Both the position numbers and the translations under genes were made by a program. This document shows, piece after piece, positions 59,220-64,000 of a DNA stretch of 64,000 nucleotides. Below the pieces are notes generated by a model. The model was not told where the DNA came from and searched no databases. It saw nothing but the letters and a program-made list of their open reading frames with translations. Each line of letters begins with the position of its first letter. The stretch's first letter is position 1. This DNA comes from Sipunculus nudus (lineage: Eukaryota; Annelida; Sipuncula; Golfingiida; Sipunculidae): NCBI GenBank assembly GCA_026874595.1, contig CM049310.1, positions 7,874,001-7,938,000 on the forward strand. The letters run 5' to 3'.

Positions 59220-60610
59220 CATAAGTTTGTCACACATTTGTTAACGCAATAACTCAGAAAGAATTAGAGGTACAGTCACCAAACTTGCAGCATTTATGCA
59301 TCTTATCAAGGGCTAGTTCAAATTCGAACATTGGATAACCTTGATACAATTATTAAGGTCATAGTGGCGATAATGCATTTGTTTCATCTTTAAAACTTTT
59401 CATTTTGTTTCATCTGTGTGTAGGTCATTTATCACTAATTATTGTGATAGAATCTGATTTTCTTGAATATACCAACTGTGTAGGTCCTACCTTTACCAAT
59501 GTTCTTTTTATCTGAAATCTGTTCCTAGAAACTTAAGATATTCTGGAGACAAAATATATTTTTAAAACACAAAAGTGAAACGTACCTCTCTCCAACCACC
59601 TAAATCGTTTCACATATTTCTGCTTATATATGAGCAGAGAAGACTGTGAATCCACAAAATGCCATCCTAGCATTGCATCCCCACAAACATTTTATATAAA
59701 ATCTACACTTAATTTCTTTGGATATCTTGGTGACAAGACAGACTAACAAAAAATTGAAACATACCTCTATCCAGCCTACATGACAACTTTTTACATTTCA
59801 TGCTTTTTTGACTCCAACATGCTGTAATATCTGTGAATGATTCCCCCTGCCAATACTTGAATCTTCAATCAGACCATTGATACTTCCTAAATATAGCTGA
59901 AGCAATGTTTAATTAATTGTCACCAAATACAAAACCATATATTGGCAATGACACAGGTAGGTTCATCAAACATAATCTTTCTTTCTGTCCAATCAGCCTT
60001 CTTCTTGCTCTGTAAAATCTGTATGGTTAATTATCTCAGTTTGAGGGAAGCTTGTTTTAATTCCAATTACAAATAAAAGGCCTGCTGCTGGAATTGAACA
60101 TGTGAGAATTTTTTTTCAAATGATACAGAATAAACTCATTCTACATGTATGCAGACCTTGATCATGACTGGCCATTATAGTCAGGTGGCTGCGTTACTCA
60201 GGGATCAACTGAAGGGAATAGGGTTCAGACAGGGAGCAAGGCTTTTACACAAGGGGCAATGATATGTAGGTTTCTGGTGAGGCATTTGAGTTAATTATGA
60301 GCTGAAGGTGGCTTGTTCAATACCTGCCACCGTTCCTCTGAGGTAAATTGGTGAGATGATGATATAAATGCAAAGATTTTTTTCTGCCAGTAGCATGGTG
60401 GTGTTTTCTCAAGTTCAAGGTGGGTAATAGCTATCCTGTTTGCGAGTCCAGATTATTTTTCGAAGAATAAGTTTATTGCCAGCAGGTTCCACTGTCTGTT
60501 AGGGTAGGATGAAGGAAACTATATGATGAGAATGATATGTAATTATTCATCCCTCAGTCAGGATTTTAAATTATTTAATTGTTTTAGAGTTAAGAGGTTG
60601 TTTAATGTTT

Positions 60611-60872
60611 AGTGGAGGTAACCACCTTTAATTCTTAGGTACTATTTCTCACCCAAAGCATACACATCTGCAGAATTCAGTTTTCAGGGCTGTAAACCAG
60701 AACCAGTGTCTACAATACCTGGAAGTACTGACACTACTGAGTTTGTAAAAGCACCCCCATTGTTGGATTATAACAATGAGGAGCCCTCCATAAGATGCTC
60801 TTGTTTGTGAGTGAGACATGGCTGTGGGGCTCAGCCTTCCAGTTAAGCCTGCAGCATTCTCACTCCTGACAT
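60611..60872 (+). mobile_element. AGTGGAGGTAACCACC dispersed repeat, copy 2
   Basis: AGTGGAGGTAACCACCTT start, ATTGTTGGATTATAA middle, and TTTGTGAGTGA, GGCTGT, CAGCCTTCCAGTTAAGCC end correspond to 38780-39066. Confidence 0.6.
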
Positions 60873-61339
60873 CTCTCTGGCTACTAGGCTATATCTTAAT
60901 TGCCATTATTTAAATATTTGTTTCTCTTGCAAAAGTATTGCAGATTAACATGTTTTTTTTTAGTTTAAGGTAAGTTTGCCTACCAAGGAAACATGCATTC
61001 TAAACCAGCAAAGTACTGGATGTGTTTGATCAGTACTTTCTTTTAATGTTTCACCTTGAAAATAATAACCCTAGGTTTTTGTCAGGGACTGGTCACAAAA
61101 ATTGCTCCATGCAAGTTCACTAACATTGTAGAGTTTCATTTGGCCTAAAAAAAAGTTTTGTTTCCAGTATTCAGACCAGGTCTATAAATAATAGAAATGT
61201 GAACCATCTGGAATGTTCATGTCGAGTTATTTTGTATTAATCAGGTCAAAGCATAACTTTTTTTGAGGATTTACTGAAAATTATGCTTATTACTCTGTTT
61301 TTCACAGTTTTTTAGGAGCACTTCTTTTTATACACCCAT

Positions 61340-61640
61340 CATTTGAAGGGAGTATTATGGTATACCAGGTCACTAGGCTACATTGTGGTTTTGCCGTGAT
61401 AACTTGAACTTATGATGAATTTAAAGGATTTTGATAAAACGTTAATGTTAATCAATAAAATGTCTCACCTAAGTTCAATTTCCAGCAAAATCCACACCTA
61501 TTTAATGAGGTCATAGGTCACCGCACTTTGGCTGCACCTACATATTAACCGTTGGAGTTTTTCATTCCTCAGCAAATTTTGCACATATTTAATGAGGTCA
61601 GAGGTCACAAGACATATTATGCATGTTTGCAGTGCTATTG
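61340..61640. mobile_element. TTTAATGAGGTCAGAGGTC repeat, second locus
   Basis: TTTCCAGCAAAATCCACACC, TATTTAATGAGGTCATAGGT and CATATTTAATGAGGTCAGAG, preceded by a TTGTGGTTTTGCCGTGATAAC block, match the cluster at 29420-30070. Confidence 0.6.
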
Positions 61641-64000
61641 TTTCCTCTTTTTCTCTATGAAAGAATTTTTATATATACTCATTCTATCCTGCTTTATATG
61701 ATATATTACAATCCAGTTAGAACAAGAATTGGGACACTTCACAAATTTTTTGTCTGCGAATGTCTAGCATTTATCACATTTTGATAATTATTTTTACCTT
61801 TATCTTAATGTAGGGAAATGTGCACTGTGTAAATGTATGTTTCTGACTTTTGGAGTGTATATTACCACATACATAGTATGCAAAGCACACCATTATTCAG
61901 TCTGTGATAAACAAATGAGGAATTGATGTTAATTTTACTCTTTTTCACTCTTAATTTCAAAGAAGGCTACTCTTTTCTTTTCCAGAGCACTTACTCATTT
62001 TTTTGGGTCATTTACCTTTGACAGGCCTTTAAATGTTTTATTACTCTGCTTAAACTTTACACTTATAAATCTACACTCTAGGTAAGTATTATGTCACTGT
62101 TTTAATTACTCACAGCAAGCTACTGACTATTATCCCCATTGGCCATGTCCACATAAGGTTAAAATGTTAATATGTTTTTATTTTGCATATCATTTTAATT
62201 TTTATTAGAAAAATTAGTTTTAAGTTGTTGAAATGGCCTACCACTAAACTAAGACATTTTTTAGGTCTACCTGATAATACTTGTTATTACAGTGAATGTC
62301 TACAAGACTAGGCACAAACACGTGCTTTATGGGCATGCTGGGATAGGGTGCCCTGTAGTGTTAGGAACAGTTGACTGAAAAGGTACCATATGTAAGAGTG
62401 AGAGTGGAATATATTGTTATGAATTATACAACAGTGGATGACATTATGCAGGAGAGCGGTGTAAATGAGAGCTGTTGTTGAAATGGCACTCCAGATAATG
62501 AGGTAATAATTGTCCTATGGGCCTGCAAGATAACTGAACATAGTCCCAAATGACGATATGTGATGCCCCTGTGAATCCCAGGAATGTTTACTGATCAGGG
62601 TCGGAAGTGTTCTTCCAGAGAGTGTGTAAAATCTAGTCAGAACCAGTGCTTCACTTATTCTAAGTATATTTATTACTCATTTTGGTAAAATCAGAGAAGT
62701 AAGAGTAAAACCTACTCATCAACAGTAGAATGCTTTAAGAATTTAAAGCATGGTAGCCATCATTTAGAACAAATGTTTAACATATTGAAGTGTGAGGTTA
62801 GGTATTGCTGACGTTCAGACCCTCAGAACCAAGCATCCAATAGAAATCTTTAGTGTCAGGCATGCTTGTCTATCTTTTCATGAACATTTTGTAGAGTGCA
62901 CATCCAGCCATTGGTTAACCAGCTGCACAAAGAATCTCCAGGTCTCAAGAACATTTCACAGAGGATTGTCATGAAATTATAATAAGAAACACAGAGGCAT
63001 GATGTGAATTAAGGGTAAAGCAGTCAAAGATACTCATAGGGATAAGGTCAGAGTCATGCACAACCAAGTTACTACCAACATGTGACATGTTACTTCACAC
63101 TAGATCCATAAATATTAGATAAAACATTAGAGGTTTTACTAATAAACACACAGGCGAAAGTAACAAAATGACCAGTGTTAGCAGGGTTTCTCATACTCTG
63201 TATTCAAGTATTAAACCTGCAAAACCACTCTAATTGTTTTGATATTTCTTTGTCCTGGCAAATCCAGCAAACAATATAGGAAAGGAGCTCCTGAACAATT
63301 GCAGCACATAACCAAGTGCTGTTTGAGGAATCTACCACTCGAACAATTTGATTGTAATATTTATGGCCCATATAGGAATATAGCAAACAGTGTCATGTAT
63401 ATGTGCATATATACCATCACTAGATAAGCATCATCTGTACATTAGCCTCAGATGCATTAGACTAGTATTTTATCTATCTTTATAATATATTCAGGTATAT
63501 ATCCAGTAGAATACTTGTATGATTGGCACTTTAGAACCATTATCTGGCAACATCATTGGGCGCCCGGTTTTAAGTGGGCTATAAATGAGGTCAACATGGA
63601 AAAGTTATAGATAGAAAATAAATAAAACTACATTGATTTAAGCAGTTATTCAGAGAGTGAGTGCATGGGATGATTTAGGGGTATTCACTCTGGCCATAAG
63701 CTAATGAGGCTTATTGTTGTATGGCTTGGACAATATTTGGTCATACAGAGTCTGGTGTTCACGTGGTCTCAGCAGGTCACGAGAGCCACATGAGCTCATC
63801 AGTAGAGGACAGCATAGTAATGTCCCATCAGGAGTGGTCAGTTGTGTCAAGGGCAGTGTTGTCTGTTGATGCAGCTCAGCCATGGTCTGATTCTGGGGTG
63901 GCATTCAGACAAGACAGGGTTTGAAATTTGTTTGTAAAGCTGCTGGCTTGCAGAGGATGTATTTTAAATGAGTCTTTGAAATTCTTGAGACATTGGTAAG
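61641..64000. other. AT-rich non-coding DNA to the window end
   Basis: No exon or clear repeat recognised. Overlapping frames at 63701-63924 exist on both strands without family features. Confidence 0.4.

Noticed and set aside
63701-63924. Frames on both strands near the window end, as a possible next exon
   Set aside because: No EF-hand or other recognisable motif, and no fit to the split codon of the calcium-sensor exon.

Overview
This is nuclear genomic DNA from an animal, not a bacterium or virus. Coding sequence is split into short exons with GT..AG boundaries and polypyrimidine acceptors. Introns and intergenic DNA are AT-rich and full of microsatellites, long poly-C/poly-G runs, minisatellites and dispersed repeats. 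The Arp5 and CIMIP2B proteins are full-length and well conserved. Several repeats, such as TTTTTAGCTCAGCTGACTG starts, the TGACCTTGACCTTTGACC core and GGACGTTTCGGAC blocks, resemble elements I associate with molluscs. A mollusc, possibly a bivalve, is the best guess; I cannot name the species.

Layout. 1-9 kb: intergenic DNA with simple repeats, a repeat carrying nuclear-receptor-like half sites, and one terminal-inverted-repeat (TIR) element. 9.07-32.5 kb (+): ACTR5, the Arp5 subunit of the INO80 chromatin remodeller, with 20 exons that join in phase to 696 codons plus stop; only the 10-nt first exon is uncertain. Its introns hold minisatellites with 48-bp and 42-bp units, a 188-bp tandem array and many dispersed repeats. 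33.8-40.5 kb (-): a complete five-exon CIMIP2B (FAM166B) gene of 295 codons, encoding a ciliary microtubule inner protein, with an RFX X-box-like palindrome about 120 bp upstream of its ATG. It converges on ACTR5, with about 1.3 kb between the stop codons. 44.1-44.7 kb (-) and 47.4-48.05 kb (+): two divergent, apparently single-exon genes for basic proteins I do not recognise. 53.3-53.7 kb (+): a promoter-like, CpG-containing segment and a probable first coding exon of a myristoylated neuronal-calcium-sensor-type EF-hand protein; the rest of that gene would lie in or beyond the last 10 kb, where I found no further exon. 53.7-64 kb: AT-rich DNA, either a long first intron or intergenic, with several repeat insertions.

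The genes are not an operon and need not be functionally linked. ACTR5 is nuclear and housekeeping; CIMIP2B is axonemal. I found no CRISPR array, rRNA, confident tRNA, intact transposase or virus-like gene. The points most worth following up are the X-box upstream of the ciliary gene, the large Arp5 insertion domain, the calcium-sensor first exon, a perfect 29-bp hairpin at 42.8 kb, an element with a possible 9-bp target duplication in a CIMIP2B intron, and several repeat families present in two to four copies within this window.
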